DNA of 64,000 nt from CAZKBP01 sp964551015 (GTDB lineage: Bacteria > Bacteroidota > Bacteroidia > Cytophagales > Microscillaceae): NCBI GenBank assembly GCA_964551015.1, contig CAZKBP010000023.1, positions 32,067-96,066 of the forward strand, in the 5' to 3' direction. The translations under genes and the position numbers were made by a program. Position 1 is the first letter of the stretch. The number at the start of each line of letters is the position of its first letter. Positions 25,745 to 35,707 of this stretch are shown here, piece after piece. Under the pieces are notes generated by a model. It ran no database searches, had not been told where the DNA came from, and saw only the letters and a list, made by a program, of their open reading frames with translations.

Positions 25745-28504
25745 ATGACACCAAAAGAAGAAACAATTGAGTCAAAAAGAAATGAACATGAGAGAAACAG
25801 TTTGTGGATAGACCAGGAAAATACAACTCTTTTTCAGGGAACGCAAGAAAAAAGCCCCACCCGACAATTTCGTGAACGCTATTGGGCGGCCTTGATCATC
25901 ACTGGCATTCTCTTCTACCTAAGCTATCTCTTGTTGATGGGCACCCTTGACAAACAGGCCGACTTTGTCTCGCAGGTCAATACCATCGTCAAGCAAAATA
26001 CCATTAGCCAAGAAATTGCCAAGCAAGTACTCTTACTGAGAAATTGCGAAGACCGCTACTGTCAGAGGCAAATTCGTACGCTCAAACGCAAATTGATTCA
26101 ACTTGCCCAGTCTGAAAAGCTTCTCCTGAAAGGAAATGCGGTCCTGAAATCTCAAGGGATGCACAATACGAAACTAGACTCGCTCATCGCAGAAAATCAA
26201 AAATACGGCGATCGTATCCTCAATGCCTCTCAGTCTATCACGCAGCTCAAAAATAAACAGCTCACTTCCAAAACTCAGGGCTTGGCTTCTCCTGGCGCCA
26301 ACAACCTCATCATTATTCATATCACCAATATTATCAACCTCGAGGACAAACTAGCGAATAATCTAAGGAAAATGGCCTCGCTTTACAATCAAGAAGCACA
26401 GGAGTATATTCGACGTGTCAAACTCTACCAGCGCATTGTCTTGGTCATAGCGATTATCGTGCTGGCACTGGAAGCCTTTTTCTTATTCCCTAATATCGTA
26501 CAGAAAATCAAGGAGTACACACAAAATATCGAGAATGCCCACCGAGATACCCAAGAAAAAAATGAACAAATCACCGAAGCTTACCAGCAACTCAAGATCA
26601 TTGAGGAAGTAACCCGCCTCAACGCCGAAGCACTCAAAAAGTCTAACATTAACCTCAGAAAAACCCAAGAAAAGCTCACCCTTACCTACGAAGAACTCAA
26701 AGCCAAGAATCGTGAGCTGGAAGAAACCTCTGATGTCATGCATATCAATGCTCAACTCGAGGCCGCTCGCTTCTTTGACGCTTCCATGAATCACTTCTCC
26801 GAGGTCATGCGTTGGAAAACCAACCAGAACCTTTACTCTTGGACAGAAAACTTCCTGAGCGAATTAGTGCCCTACGTGGGAGGGCTACAGGCCGCCATGT
26901 ATGTGTATGATTTAGAAAAAGAAAAACTCTTTATCACCGGAGGCTATGCCATCGACCAGCATACGCTCATGGAAAAAGCAGAAGTAGAAATGGGAGCCGG
27001 ACTCGTAGGGCAGGTCGCTAAAAGCCTCCGACCTATTTATCTCCAAGAACTCAACGGATCTGCCGAAACCTATCGTACACAAACCGGCACCGAAGCAATC
27101 CAACCAGAGGCCGTGTTTGTATTACCATGCCTCTACAACGAGCAAATCGCGGGCGTATTGGAAATCACCACTGCGCACGCCTTGGAAGAAAAACACGTGG
27201 AACTGCTCAAAAAAATGAATGAAAGCATTGGCTCACACCTCAGCACGCTACAAGACCAAAAGCGCATTAGCCAATTGCTGGCCGACTCCAGAATGGCACA
27301 AAAAGAACTCAGAAAGAGCCTCCTCAGAATCCGAGATAATGAGGAGCGCTTTCGCAAACTCTCTGAAGTAACCCAAGAGGGCATTTTATTCATGCAGGAT
27401 CACTTGGTCAAAGATGCTAACTCGGTTTTGGTCAACATGATGGGCTATGATAGCATCAAAGAGCTCTGGGATAAGCATTATATCAATCTGATTGCGCCCA
27501 AGTATCGTTTTGAGATAGAAGATAAAAAAATGCTCAGTGATGGCTTGGCGCACGAAACACAGGCACTCAAAAAATCGGGCGAAACCTTTCCCATCGAGAT
27601 TCAATCCCGCGAAGTAAAGTATAACAATGAATGGATGAGTGTCATTTCCATTCGTGATATTACCGAGAAAAAACGCACCCAAAAACAACTCGAGGAAGCC
27701 AATCGCATCGCTCGCCTCGTGACTGAGTTGGAGAAAAAAAACAAGGATATTACCTCCAGTATCGAGTATGCCCAACGTATCCAAGAAGCCATCTTGCCCA
27801 GCGACCGCTTGATGGGTAAAGGCTTCTTAGAACATTTTGTACTCTACATCCCCAAAGACATCGTGAGCGGTGATTTCTATTGGTTTGCGGAGAAAAATGA
27901 ACACGCCTTGATCGCCGCCGTCGATTGTACTGGGCACGGGGTACCGGGTGCTTTCATGTCGATTATTGGCTATTCTAATTTGAATAAAATCGTGATCGAG
28001 CAAGGCTTTACTGATCCTGCTGATATTCTCACTAAATTAGATCAAGAAGTCACCAACTCGCTCAAGCAACAGGAGGGAGGCTCACAAAGCCGAGATGGAA
28101 TGGATTTGGCACTTTGTTCTTTGAATATCTACGAGAAAAGGCTTCGTTTCGCGGGAGCCTACCGTCCCTTGTATCTGATTCGAGAAGGGGAGTTTATTGA
28201 GCACAAGGGCAACTCCTTCCCAATTGGTGGAAATTTTAAATACAAAAAGAAAAAAGTTTTCCAGAGCCACGAGATGAAACTCCAAGAGGGAGACACGCTC
28301 TATATTTTCTCGGATGGGTTCCCCGATCAGTTTGGTGGCCCCAAAAACCGTAAGTACATGAGCAAAAATTTCAAAAAGCTACTCGCCAGTATTGAAGATC
28401 AGCCCATGGCTAAGCAAAAAGAGATTCTCCGACAAGAATTCTTAGACTGGAAAGGAGATTATAAGCAAATGGATGATATTTTAATTATCGGCTTGCGCTT
28501 CTAA
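25745..28504 (+). CDS. Membrane GAF-PAS sensor with SpoIIE/PP2C phosphatase
   Basis: A 919-residue sensor phosphatase. Two membrane helices (about residues 45-67 and 230-252) enclose a helical periplasmic domain with a Cys pair (RNCEDRYC). A coiled coil spans about 255-335, then GAF (342-500) and PAS (535-640). The C-terminal SpoIIE/PP2C-type domain (671-919) opens with SIEYAQRIQEAILPS and has the metal-binding aspartates in IVSGDFYWFAE, AAVDCTGHGVPGAFMS and LYIFSDGFPDQFG. In Bacteroidota this class is thought to dephosphorylate anti-anti-sigma-type or other Ser/Thr targets; none is encoded nearby. It is probably co-transcribed with the upstream sensor. Confidence 0.88.
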   Translation: MTPKEETIESKRNEHERNSLWIDQENTTLFQGTQEKSPTRQFRERYWAALIITGILFYLSYLLLMGTLDKQADFVSQVNTIVKQNTISQEIAKQVLLLRNCEDRYCQRQIRTLKRKLIQLAQSEKLLLKGNAVLKSQGMHNTKLDSLIAENQKYGDRILNASQSITQLKNKQLTSKTQGLASPGANNLIIIHITNIINLEDKLANNLRKMASLYNQEAQEYIRRVKLYQRIVLVIAIIVLALEAFFLFPNIVQKIKEYTQNIENAHRDTQEKNEQITEAYQQLKIIEEVTRLNAEALKKSNINLRKTQEKLTLTYEELKAKNRELEETSDVMHINAQLEAARFFDASMNHFSEVMRWKTNQNLYSWTENFLSELVPYVGGLQAAMYVYDLEKEKLFITGGYAIDQHTLMEKAEVEMGAGLVGQVAKSLRPIYLQELNGSAETYRTQTGTEAIQPEAVFVLPCLYNEQIAGVLEITTAHALEEKHVELLKKMNESIGSHLSTLQDQKRISQLLADSRMAQKELRKSLLRIRDNEERFRKLSEVTQEGILFMQDHLVKDANSVLVNMMGYDSIKELWDKHYINLIAPKYRFEIEDKKMLSDGLAHETQALKKSGETFPIEIQSREVKYNNEWMSVISIRDITEKKRTQKQLEEANRIARLVTELEKKNKDITSSIEYAQRIQEAILPSDRLMGKGFLEHFVLYIPKDIVSGDFYWFAEKNEHALIAAVDCTGHGVPGAFMSIIGYSNLNKIVIEQGFTDPADILTKLDQEVTNSLKQQEGGSQSRDGMDLALCSLNIYEKRLRFAGAYRPLYLIREGEFIEHKGNSFPIGGNFKYKKKKVFQSHEMKLQEGDTLYIFSDGFPDQFGGPKNRKYMSKNFKKLLASIEDQPMAKQKEILRQEFLDWKGDYKQMDDILIIGLRF

Positions 28505-28577
28505 GCTTTTTTAGCTTAGAAAGGTATTTTTAGGAAGATTTGCTAGTTTTGAGGGTACGATTAAAATAAATTAAATC

Positions 28578-29510
28578 TTGTCTAATTCTTCCAAAAAAGA
28601 AAATTGTATCAAAGTCGGGTTTTGTGTGGCTTATGATTGGCATCTGCTCAAAAAGGCTTTGCCCAGAGTCTACAAAAGTGCAGACGCCATCTGTCTATCT
28701 CTGGACAAGAACCGAAAATCTTGGGCAGGGAATCCTTACGAATTTGATGAACAAGCTTTCTACCAGTTTGTAGAAGAAATAGATACGCAGCATAAAATTA
28801 TACTTTACGAAGATGACTTTGCTTGCGCTCACATTAGCCCTTATGAAAACGAAAACAGACAACGCAACCTAATCGCCAAAAAACTCTCTCCAGGAGGATG
28901 GCACATACAAATAGATGTAGATGAATATTTCTTGGATTTTGATGCCTTTGTAGCTTATCTCAAGAAAATACATCCCCATCCCAGCGGCCACGAGAAACCG
29001 CTGAACGTCTGCGCTAATTGGATTTCTCTAATCAAAAAAGTAGATCAGGGCTACTTGTATGTAAAGCCCACCCAAACGCTTCCCGAGCAGGCTCCCTTCG
29101 CAAGCAATGTACCACAATATGAGGCAGGACGAAACAATGGGCATTTTAACATCACGAGCCCTTTCTACGTGATCCACGAAACTTGGGCCAGAGAAGATCA
29201 AGAGCTTTGGTACAAGCTGCATAACTGGGGGCATAGCGGCGAAGAATTTAGTACACAACAGCAAAAACAAAGTTATTATAACTTTTGGAAAGCCTTAGAT
29301 GCTAATAATTTTCAATATGTGCGTGATTTTCATCCCACTCGTCCAGCCATATGGCCAGCTTTGGGTTTCTCCCGAGGCGAAACTATAGAAGAATTTATCC
29401 AGCACTTTGAGCCACCTCCTTTTCCGCTGAGCCAATTGCAATTGCGCCTCAAAAACAATCGGAACCTAGCTCGCCTGAGAGCCCTTTACCAGAAAATCAA
29501 TCCTGCCTGA
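28578..29510 (+). CDS. Glycosyltransferase-like protein (GT-A, family 2-like)
   Basis: A 310-residue cytoplasmic protein at the head of a glycosyltransferase run. It begins with a strand and helix (IKVGFCVAYDWHLLKKALP), and the segment GGWHIQIDVDEYF carries a D-x-D-E motif suited to metal and nucleotide-sugar binding. Together these resemble GT-A enzymes of the family 2/92 type. The start is a TTG: an in-frame TAA lies 6 bases upstream and no in-frame ATG occurs near the N-terminus, so TTG at 28578 is the only plausible start. Its stop overlaps the next start by one base (TGATG), indicating translational coupling. Confidence 0.65.
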   Translation: MSNSSKKENCIKVGFCVAYDWHLLKKALPRVYKSADAICLSLDKNRKSWAGNPYEFDEQAFYQFVEEIDTQHKIILYEDDFACAHISPYENENRQRNLIAKKLSPGGWHIQIDVDEYFLDFDAFVAYLKKIHPHPSGHEKPLNVCANWISLIKKVDQGYLYVKPTQTLPEQAPFASNVPQYEAGRNNGHFNITSPFYVIHETWAREDQELWYKLHNWGHSGEEFSTQQQKQSYYNFWKALDANNFQYVRDFHPTRPAIWPALGFSRGETIEEFIQHFEPPPFPLSQLQLRLKNNRNLARLRALYQKINPA

Positions 29511-30424
29511 TGTCTAAGGAACTCTCTATCATCATTGTTAATTACAACACTTTCCAACTGACCTCCGCTTGTATCGAGAGTATCTACCAACACACCTGCG
29601 ATGTAGATTACGAAATAATATTGGTAGATAATGCCTCCCCGGAATGTCCGCCTGATTTGTTTAAAAAAAAATTTCCTGAAATCCATCTGATCAAAAGCCA
29701 AGAGAATCTAGGCTTTGCTCGTGGAAATAACCTAGGCTTGCAACAGGCTTCTGGCGAGTATATCTTATTGCTCAACAGCGATACCGAACTGGTTCAGAAT
29801 ACGCTGTACGAATGCCTTCAAAAAATCAAGTCTGATCCACGCTTGGGGGTACTTTCGGCAGGACTGATGTATCCAGATGGTACATTACAGGCCGCCGCGC
29901 AACGCTTCCCCTCCCTGAGAATAGAACTGGTGGAGTTGTTCAGATGGCACTACTTCATGTCCCGAGCACGTCGAGCAGATTACTTTCTGGGCTTCTACTT
30001 TGATCATCAGAGCGAAAAAGAGGTAGATTGGGTGTGGGGAACCTTCTTTCTGACCTCACGAGCAGTGATTACACAGCTACCAGATGCTAAATTACCGGAT
30101 ACATTTTTTATGTATTACGAAGATGTGCAGTGGTGCTATTTGATTCGGAAAATGGGCTATAAAGTATTATACTATCCTCAGAGTAAAGTAATTCACCACC
30201 TTTCGGCTAGCCTGAGTGCCTCGGTCAAAACCGATCGAGAATTCCGTAAATTACTCAACACGACCCGCCACGAAATTATTTTTTTGAAAAGTACCCGAGG
30301 AACTGGCTATGTTTACCTCTTGTATTTGATACGAATGCTCAAATATCTAAGTCTGCGGCATAAGAGGTTTCGTGAAATTGCTCATTTTTATGGAAAAGTA
30401 ATCTGGAATAGGCTCAAGGTATAA
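29510..30424 (+). CDS. Glycosyltransferase family 2 (rhamnosyltransferase-like)
   Basis: A 304-residue GT-A enzyme. SIIIVNYNT opens the nucleotide-sugar fold, and the family's NLGFARGNNLG and LLLNSDTEL (D-x-D-type) motifs follow. The middle has WVWGTFFLTSR and the acidic MYYEDVQW, typical of WbbL-like rhamnosyltransferases that build O-antigen or capsule. The sugar cannot be assigned. It is coupled to the preceding gene by a one-base overlap and is followed after 20 bases by the next transferase. Confidence 0.85.
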   Translation: MSKELSIIIVNYNTFQLTSACIESIYQHTCDVDYEIILVDNASPECPPDLFKKKFPEIHLIKSQENLGFARGNNLGLQQASGEYILLLNSDTELVQNTLYECLQKIKSDPRLGVLSAGLMYPDGTLQAAAQRFPSLRIELVELFRWHYFMSRARRADYFLGFYFDHQSEKEVDWVWGTFFLTSRAVITQLPDAKLPDTFFMYYEDVQWCYLIRKMGYKVLYYPQSKVIHHLSASLSASVKTDREFRKLLNTTRHEIIFLKSTRGTGYVYLLYLIRMLKYLSLRHKRFREIAHFYGKVIWNRLKV

Positions 30425-30444
30425 TTTTTCAATGACACACATTC

Positions 30445-31473
30445 ATGGCTCAAGCGGATCAGTCCTATCCAAAGATTAGTATTATCACCCCTTCCTATAA
30501 TCAAGGAGATTATATCGAGGAATGCATTCGCTCGGTAATTGATCAAAATTATCCTCATCTGGAGTACATTATTATCGACGGTGGTAGCCAAGATCACACC
30601 TTAGAGATCATCCAAAAATATCAAGATCGGATTGACTTTTGGATGAGCCAAGCCGATCAAGGACAGAGTGATGCGATTAACAAGGGGCTGGCAAGAGCTT
30701 CTGGTGAAATTATCAACTGGCTTAATTCCGATGATTTCTACGAGCCAGGAACCCTGCATACCGTAGCTCGAGTCTTTCAAGAAAGCAAAGCCAAGATGGT
30801 GGGCGGTCGTTGTCGTGTGCATAAAAACGCCCAAGAAATATCACACGTTACCCAAGGAACGGATGTGTACGAGCATAATCTAGCCAAAACCATTGGCTGG
30901 GCGCGTACCGACCAGCCTGCTACCTTCTATCACCGTTCTGCCTTAGATAAAATGGGTTTGCTTGACACCGAGCTTCACTACCTCATGGATAAAGATTGGT
31001 GGATTAAATATCTATGCCATTTTGGCCTTGATGAAATTATCAAACTCGAAGATATATTAGTGAATTTTCGTCTGCACCCTGACTCCAAAACGGTCTCTCA
31101 GATAGGAAATTTCCAATTAGACCGCGATTCCTACTATTATGCACTCGCAAAAGTTTACCACCTGAAAGAATACACCGATTTTTTGGCAGACAGAGTAAGC
31201 CTCAATCTGGACTATCAAATCAAAGGACTGCCTTGCGTAGCTCCTCAATTGATTGCCCAGAGCCTTAACTATTACTTATTATTGAGAGCAGACGAGCTGT
31301 ACGCTGAGGGAAACTTCCAGGCTTCTCTTGAATACTTGGATTTTGTGAAAATAAATCAGTTAACCAAAATAGATCAGCACCTGTGGAAGAAATTAAATTT
31401 CAGAAATAGATATGTGCCTAAGTCTTTTATTCGTTTCTGGAGAAGCATCCACGCAGGGGACTTATCTAAGTAA
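30445..31473 (+). CDS. Glycosyltransferase family 2
   Basis: A 342-residue GT-A enzyme with SIITPSYNQGDYIEECIRSV at the N-terminus, IIIDGGSQDHT, DQGQSDAINKGLARASGE and the metal motif WLNSDD (residue about 92). This pattern matches cell-surface polysaccharide transferases of the WcaA type. A short alpha-helical tail follows the catalytic domain. It is in the same run as its neighbours, with 20-base gaps on both sides. Confidence 0.85.
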   Translation: MAQADQSYPKISIITPSYNQGDYIEECIRSVIDQNYPHLEYIIIDGGSQDHTLEIIQKYQDRIDFWMSQADQGQSDAINKGLARASGEIINWLNSDDFYEPGTLHTVARVFQESKAKMVGGRCRVHKNAQEISHVTQGTDVYEHNLAKTIGWARTDQPATFYHRSALDKMGLLDTELHYLMDKDWWIKYLCHFGLDEIIKLEDILVNFRLHPDSKTVSQIGNFQLDRDSYYYALAKVYHLKEYTDFLADRVSLNLDYQIKGLPCVAPQLIAQSLNYYLLLRADELYAEGNFQASLEYLDFVKINQLTKIDQHLWKKLNFRNRYVPKSFIRFWRSIHAGDLSK

Positions 31474-31493
31474 AAGAATAGCATCTCTAAGGA

Positions 31494-32480
31494 ATGAATT
31501 CAAAATTAGCTCCCATTGCTTTATTTGTATACAATCGTCCTAGGCATACACAGCAGGCATTAGCCAGCCTGGCGGCCAATCAATTAAGCAGGGAGTCTAC
31601 TCTTTATGTATTTGCTGACGGGGCGAAGCCGAGTGCTTCCACCGAGGAAATGGCAAAAGTCCAAGCCACAAGGAAAATCGTTTACCAACAAAAGTGGCCT
31701 AAACAGATGTTTGTACACGAACGGAAAGAAAATCTAGGTTTAGCCAACAATCTCATCCATGGGATTAGTCAAGTATTAGAGACGCACGATCGGATCATTG
31801 TACTAGAAGATGATCTAGTAACTTCGCCAGGTTTTCTGACTTATATGAATGAAGCCTTGGAGCTGTATGCCTCCGAGAAAAGCGTGATGCAGATCAATGG
31901 ATATATGTATCCTTTGCGCCGAGCACTGCCCGAAACTTTTTTTTACAATGTGATCTCGAGTTGGGGCTGGGGCACGTGGCAGAGTGCTTGGCAAGCTTTG
32001 AATACCAATGCTTCGGAATTGCTTAAAGCATTAAAGGAGCAACACAAGTTGAGCTACTTTGATCTACAGGGGAACGGAGGGTTTCTAGAAACCTTGGAAG
32101 CCGCCCAAACAGGTAATCTAGACGTTTGGGCAGTTTATTGGTATGCTTCGGTTTGTTTGCAGAACGGCTTTTGCCTCAATCCAAAGCAATCATTCGTGCA
32201 GAACATGGGCTTTGATGGCTCAGGCACCAATACTGGCAAAAGCCAATTCTACTGGATACCCGCCTTAGCCCCAAAAGTCAACGTGGCTCCCATTCCATTG
32301 GTTGAGAATTCATCAGTCCGGCGAGCTATGCGCTCATATTACCGATACGGAGGAGATACTTACGGGCATAGATTTTTATATTTTTGGCGTGTCTTTAAAA
32401 GATATATCTATAAGTTTGTACCCAGACAAATCAGATCATTTTACCAAAATTTGAAACGTAAATATCTTATTCGGATATGA
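31494..32480 (+). CDS. GNT-I-like glycosyltransferase
   Basis: A 328-residue protein of the GT-A class with the order seen in GNT-I-like or family 2-type bacterial enzymes: IALFVYNRP at the start, ENLGLANNLIHGI, the acidic IIVLEDDLVTSPGFL (metal motif E-D-D) and SSWGWGTWQSAW. The C-terminal tail is basic with aromatic residues (RYIYKFVPRQIRSFY), suggesting membrane contact. It presumably adds one residue of the surface glycan built by this cluster; donor and acceptor are unknown. Confidence 0.8.
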   Translation: MNSKLAPIALFVYNRPRHTQQALASLAANQLSRESTLYVFADGAKPSASTEEMAKVQATRKIVYQQKWPKQMFVHERKENLGLANNLIHGISQVLETHDRIIVLEDDLVTSPGFLTYMNEALELYASEKSVMQINGYMYPLRRALPETFFYNVISSWGWGTWQSAWQALNTNASELLKALKEQHKLSYFDLQGNGGFLETLEAAQTGNLDVWAVYWYASVCLQNGFCLNPKQSFVQNMGFDGSGTNTGKSQFYWIPALAPKVNVAPIPLVENSSVRRAMRSYYRYGGDTYGHRFLYFWRVFKRYIYKFVPRQIRSFYQNLKRKYLIRI

Positions 32481-32583
32481 TCGGTGAGAGGGTAAAGATG
32501 ATCTTAAAAACAGCCCTATTTATTACTAAAAAACGTTAACATCTATAGATGTTGAGCAAGCACTTTAATCCAGTTTTCTATTC

Positions 32584-33855
32584 ATGAAAATTCTTCATAT
32601 CAATACCTCTGAGTTGGGCGGAGCCGCCAAAGCCGTACTTCGCCTACAGGAAGGCTTAATGAAGAGCAACCTCCACTCCCAGTTGTTGGTATTGCACGCA
32701 TATCGTGAGCAAGCGCAGCAGGTACATGCCTATCACGAAACCAGAGTACCCCTTTTTCGGAAAATTTTAAATTCTATTGCTTATCGCTCGGATGCTTATG
32801 TGAAAAAAATGATTCTGAATCAGAAATCTGATGATTATGAAGTTTTTTCCTTTCCTACTACCATCTACCATTTGCATCAACATCCACTGATCAAAGAAGC
32901 TGATTTGATTCATCTGCATTGGGTGGCCGATTTTGTGGACTACAGCTCTTTTTTCAAAAAAATTAATAAGCCCCTAGTTTGGACGCTGCACGATCTCAAT
33001 CCAATCAACGGTGGATTTCATTATCAAGGAGATTTTTTACAGAATCAAATAGATTTTTATGGTTTAGAAAAAAGAATCAAACGCCTGAAAGCCAATGCCC
33101 TGCGCCAATTACCTGAGATGAGCGTGGTGAGTCCTTCCCGGTGGCTTTATGGGCAAGCGCGAAAATCAGAAATTTTGGGGCGATTCAAACATTACCACAT
33201 TCCTCACGGAATAGACTTAGAAACTTACAAAAAAATCGACCAAAAAGCAGCACGCGAGATTCTGAACCTGCCTTTTCACAAAAAAATTGTTTTATTTGTA
33301 GCCGACTCCATCAAGAGCAAACGCAAGGGTTTTCAGTACTTATCCGAGGCGGTTACTTATCTCGACGATGAAGATATTTTACTTTTAGTGGTGGGCAAAG
33401 ATACATCCGCCTCGACCACCCCCTTTACGCAAGTCTTGGATTTTATCTCGGATGATCGGTTATTAGCCATTGTGTACTCGGCAGCAGATGTATATGTTAT
33501 CCCTTCTTTGGAAGATAATTTGCCCAATACCGTCATAGAAGCCATGGCTTGCGAAACGCCCGTGTTGGGTTTTGAAGTAGGAGGAATACCCGATATGGTC
33601 AGACCCTATCAGACAGGCTTATTGGCGCACCCCAGAGATGCCAAGGACCTGGCACAGAAGCTACATTATATGCTGGAAGAAGAAGAACTAAGATTACTCT
33701 GGGGGAAAAATGCACGCCTCATTACCGAAAAAGAATACAGCTTGGAACTTAGTGCTACGCGATATGTTCAGATTTACGAAGCCCTGCTCAATGGTCATAG
33801 TATTCAACAAAAAAATATGCAGGATTTTCAGACTCCCAGATCGGTTTCTGGCTGA
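32584..33855 (+). CDS. Glycosyltransferase family 4 (GT-B)
   Basis: A 423-residue GT-B enzyme. The N-terminal domain begins MKILHINTSELGGAAKAV, with the glycine-rich acceptor loop. The donor domain has VLFVADSIKSKRKGF and the E(x7)E-type signature VIPSLEDNLPNTVIEAMACE, followed by GFEVGGIPDMV. It belongs with surface-polysaccharide transferases; the BshA start pattern is absent, so I do not link it to the bacillithiol gene that follows 24 bases later. The 103-base gap upstream may hold a separate promoter. Confidence 0.85.
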   Translation: MKILHINTSELGGAAKAVLRLQEGLMKSNLHSQLLVLHAYREQAQQVHAYHETRVPLFRKILNSIAYRSDAYVKKMILNQKSDDYEVFSFPTTIYHLHQHPLIKEADLIHLHWVADFVDYSSFFKKINKPLVWTLHDLNPINGGFHYQGDFLQNQIDFYGLEKRIKRLKANALRQLPEMSVVSPSRWLYGQARKSEILGRFKHYHIPHGIDLETYKKIDQKAAREILNLPFHKKIVLFVADSIKSKRKGFQYLSEAVTYLDDEDILLLVVGKDTSASTTPFTQVLDFISDDRLLAIVYSAADVYVIPSLEDNLPNTVIEAMACETPVLGFEVGGIPDMVRPYQTGLLAHPRDAKDLAQKLHYMLEEEELRLLWGKNARLITEKEYSLELSATRYVQIYEALLNGHSIQQKNMQDFQTPRSVSG

Positions 33856-33879
33856 TTGGTTGCTGAATCCAGAGACATC

Positions 33880-35451
33880 ATGAACTCATATCAAATCTCA
33901 TTCGAGGAAAGTCAAGCCTTTGCTCCTATTTTTTTGGATTATCTCTCAGGAAACGAAAAGCTTCGCCCTTTTTATCAATACGAGCCTAATTTAGCGCAAT
34001 TCGAGGCCGCCATCCAGGCGCGGAAGCAAAACCCTCAGGGAGTTTCTTCATCACATCGCCAAGCTTTGCACGAGGTATTGAGCCGACAGTATCAAAATAT
34101 TCCCCAAGCTCCACAGGCACAAATTGATCGCTTGCTAGACGAGAAAACCTTCACGGTTACCACAGGACATCAATTGAACCTGTTTACGGGGCCACTCTAC
34201 TTTATTTACAAAATTGTTAGCACCATTAATCTCTCCGAGCGGCTCAATCAAGCCTATCCTGATTACCATTTTGTGCCCGTGTATTGGATGGCTACCGAGG
34301 ATCACGACTTTGAGGAGATTAACCATTTCCATCTTTTTTATCAAGATTATGTTTGGGAGAGTCAGCAAAAAGGAGCCGTGGGACGATTCAAAACCCAAGA
34401 AGTCGCTGCTATCTACGAAAAAATTGGAGAAGACTTGCCTTGGCTCAAGGAGGCTTATCTGAATGCAGCACATTTGGCCGAGGCCACCCGCCGATTGGTT
34501 CATCATCTCTTTGCCGAGGAAGGCTTAATCATCCTAGACGCGGATGAGATAGCTTTAAAATCTTTCCTCAAGCCCATCATTCGTGAAGAGCTACACAAGC
34601 ACCTTGCTAACGAACTAGTCAATCAGGCTTCCGAACGCCTAGATCAATTAGGCTATAAAACGCAGGTATTCCCTCGTGAGATTAATTTTTTCTATCTCAA
34701 AGACGACCTAAGAGCAAGAATCGTCAGAGAAGGGAATACCTACGAGGTGCTCAACCACGATATTCATTTTTCTGATGCACAAATGGAAGCGCTCATCGAG
34801 GAGCATCCCGAGTATTTTAGCCCCAATGTAGTGATGAGGCCACTTTATCAGGAGATGATCTTGCCGAATCTGGCTTATCTGGGCGGCCCGGGAGAATTGG
34901 CTTACTGGCTACAACTCAAAGATGTCTTTGAGCATTATCAAGTGCCTTATCCAATACTTTTGCCTCGTAATTTTGCCTTGGTACTCAATAAAACCAATGC
35001 AAGTAAGTTTGAAAAACTAGCATTGGCGCCCATAGATTTGTTCAAGCCTAGCCACGTGCTGAAAGATGAATATATCAAAGCACATACGGATGGTGAAATT
35101 GAGCTAGAAGCTGAAAAAGCAGCCATTCACGAGACTTATCAGCAAGTAGCCCAAAAAGCCAACGAGGTAGACCAATCCTTGGAGGGGTTCGTAGGAGCGG
35201 AGGAGAACAAAGCCCTCAAATCACTAGAAAATATCGAGAAAAGACTCAAAAAATCAGAAGAAAACAAACAAAAAAATGAACTCAATCAGTTATTGTCTCT
35301 AAAAGATAAACTTTTTCCAGATGGAAAATTACAAGAACGGCACGATAATTTCCTGAATTTCTACATTAATCAACCGGACTTTATCACCGAATTGCGAAAG
35401 AAATTTGATCCTTTATCTTTTCAGATGAACATCTTGATAGAGAATCCGTGA
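33880..35451 (+). CDS. bshC: Putative cysteine ligase BshC (bacillithiol synthesis)
   Basis: A 523-residue protein of the BshC family, which adds cysteine to glucosaminyl-malate in the last step of bacillithiol synthesis. Diagnostic segments are VTTGHQLNLFTGPLYFIYKI (near residue 90), VPVYWMATEDHDFEEI, the central GGPGELAYWLQLK, and a long C-terminal coiled coil (ENIEKRLKKSEENKQKNELN). I take the ATG at 33880 as the start; a TTG-initiated frame 24 bases earlier adds eight residues that do not fit the family. It lies 24 bases after a glycosyltransferase gene; bshA and bshB are not in the window. Confidence 0.92.
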   Translation: MNSYQISFEESQAFAPIFLDYLSGNEKLRPFYQYEPNLAQFEAAIQARKQNPQGVSSSHRQALHEVLSRQYQNIPQAPQAQIDRLLDEKTFTVTTGHQLNLFTGPLYFIYKIVSTINLSERLNQAYPDYHFVPVYWMATEDHDFEEINHFHLFYQDYVWESQQKGAVGRFKTQEVAAIYEKIGEDLPWLKEAYLNAAHLAEATRRLVHHLFAEEGLIILDADEIALKSFLKPIIREELHKHLANELVNQASERLDQLGYKTQVFPREINFFYLKDDLRARIVREGNTYEVLNHDIHFSDAQMEALIEEHPEYFSPNVVMRPLYQEMILPNLAYLGGPGELAYWLQLKDVFEHYQVPYPILLPRNFALVLNKTNASKFEKLALAPIDLFKPSHVLKDEYIKAHTDGEIELEAEKAAIHETYQQVAQKANEVDQSLEGFVGAEENKALKSLENIEKRLKKSEENKQKNELNQLLSLKDKLFPDGKLQERHDNFLNFYINQPDFITELRKKFDPLSFQMNILIENP

Positions 35452-35707
35452 AATAAATAAAACGCAAGTCTAATCCTTGCCCTGTACAAACCACTACAAG
35501 CTCAGATATTATTTTCTTAGACAGAAAATAGGCGTAATTTAAAGAAGGGTTTTGGTTTTTGTTCAGAGAAGTTTTTAGATTTGTAAGGACATTTTAAGTC
35601 GTCTCCATGTAATATTCCAACAAGAGAGGCGTTTTGAGCTTAAGAAATCTTCGGTTCAGCGAATCAATACATTTATTGTTATAATTGTTTACAAAAAAAT
35701 ATAAACT

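Noticed and set aside
28501..28519. Hairpin CTAAGCT/AGCTTAG at the end of the phosphatase gene
   Set aside because: A seven-base stem overlapping the stop codon with its T-run in the loop and none after it; too weak to call a terminator.
32584..33855. BshA as partner of bshC
   Set aside because: The enzyme is GT4-like, but its start and acceptor loop match polysaccharide transferases, not the glucosaminyl-malate synthase pattern.
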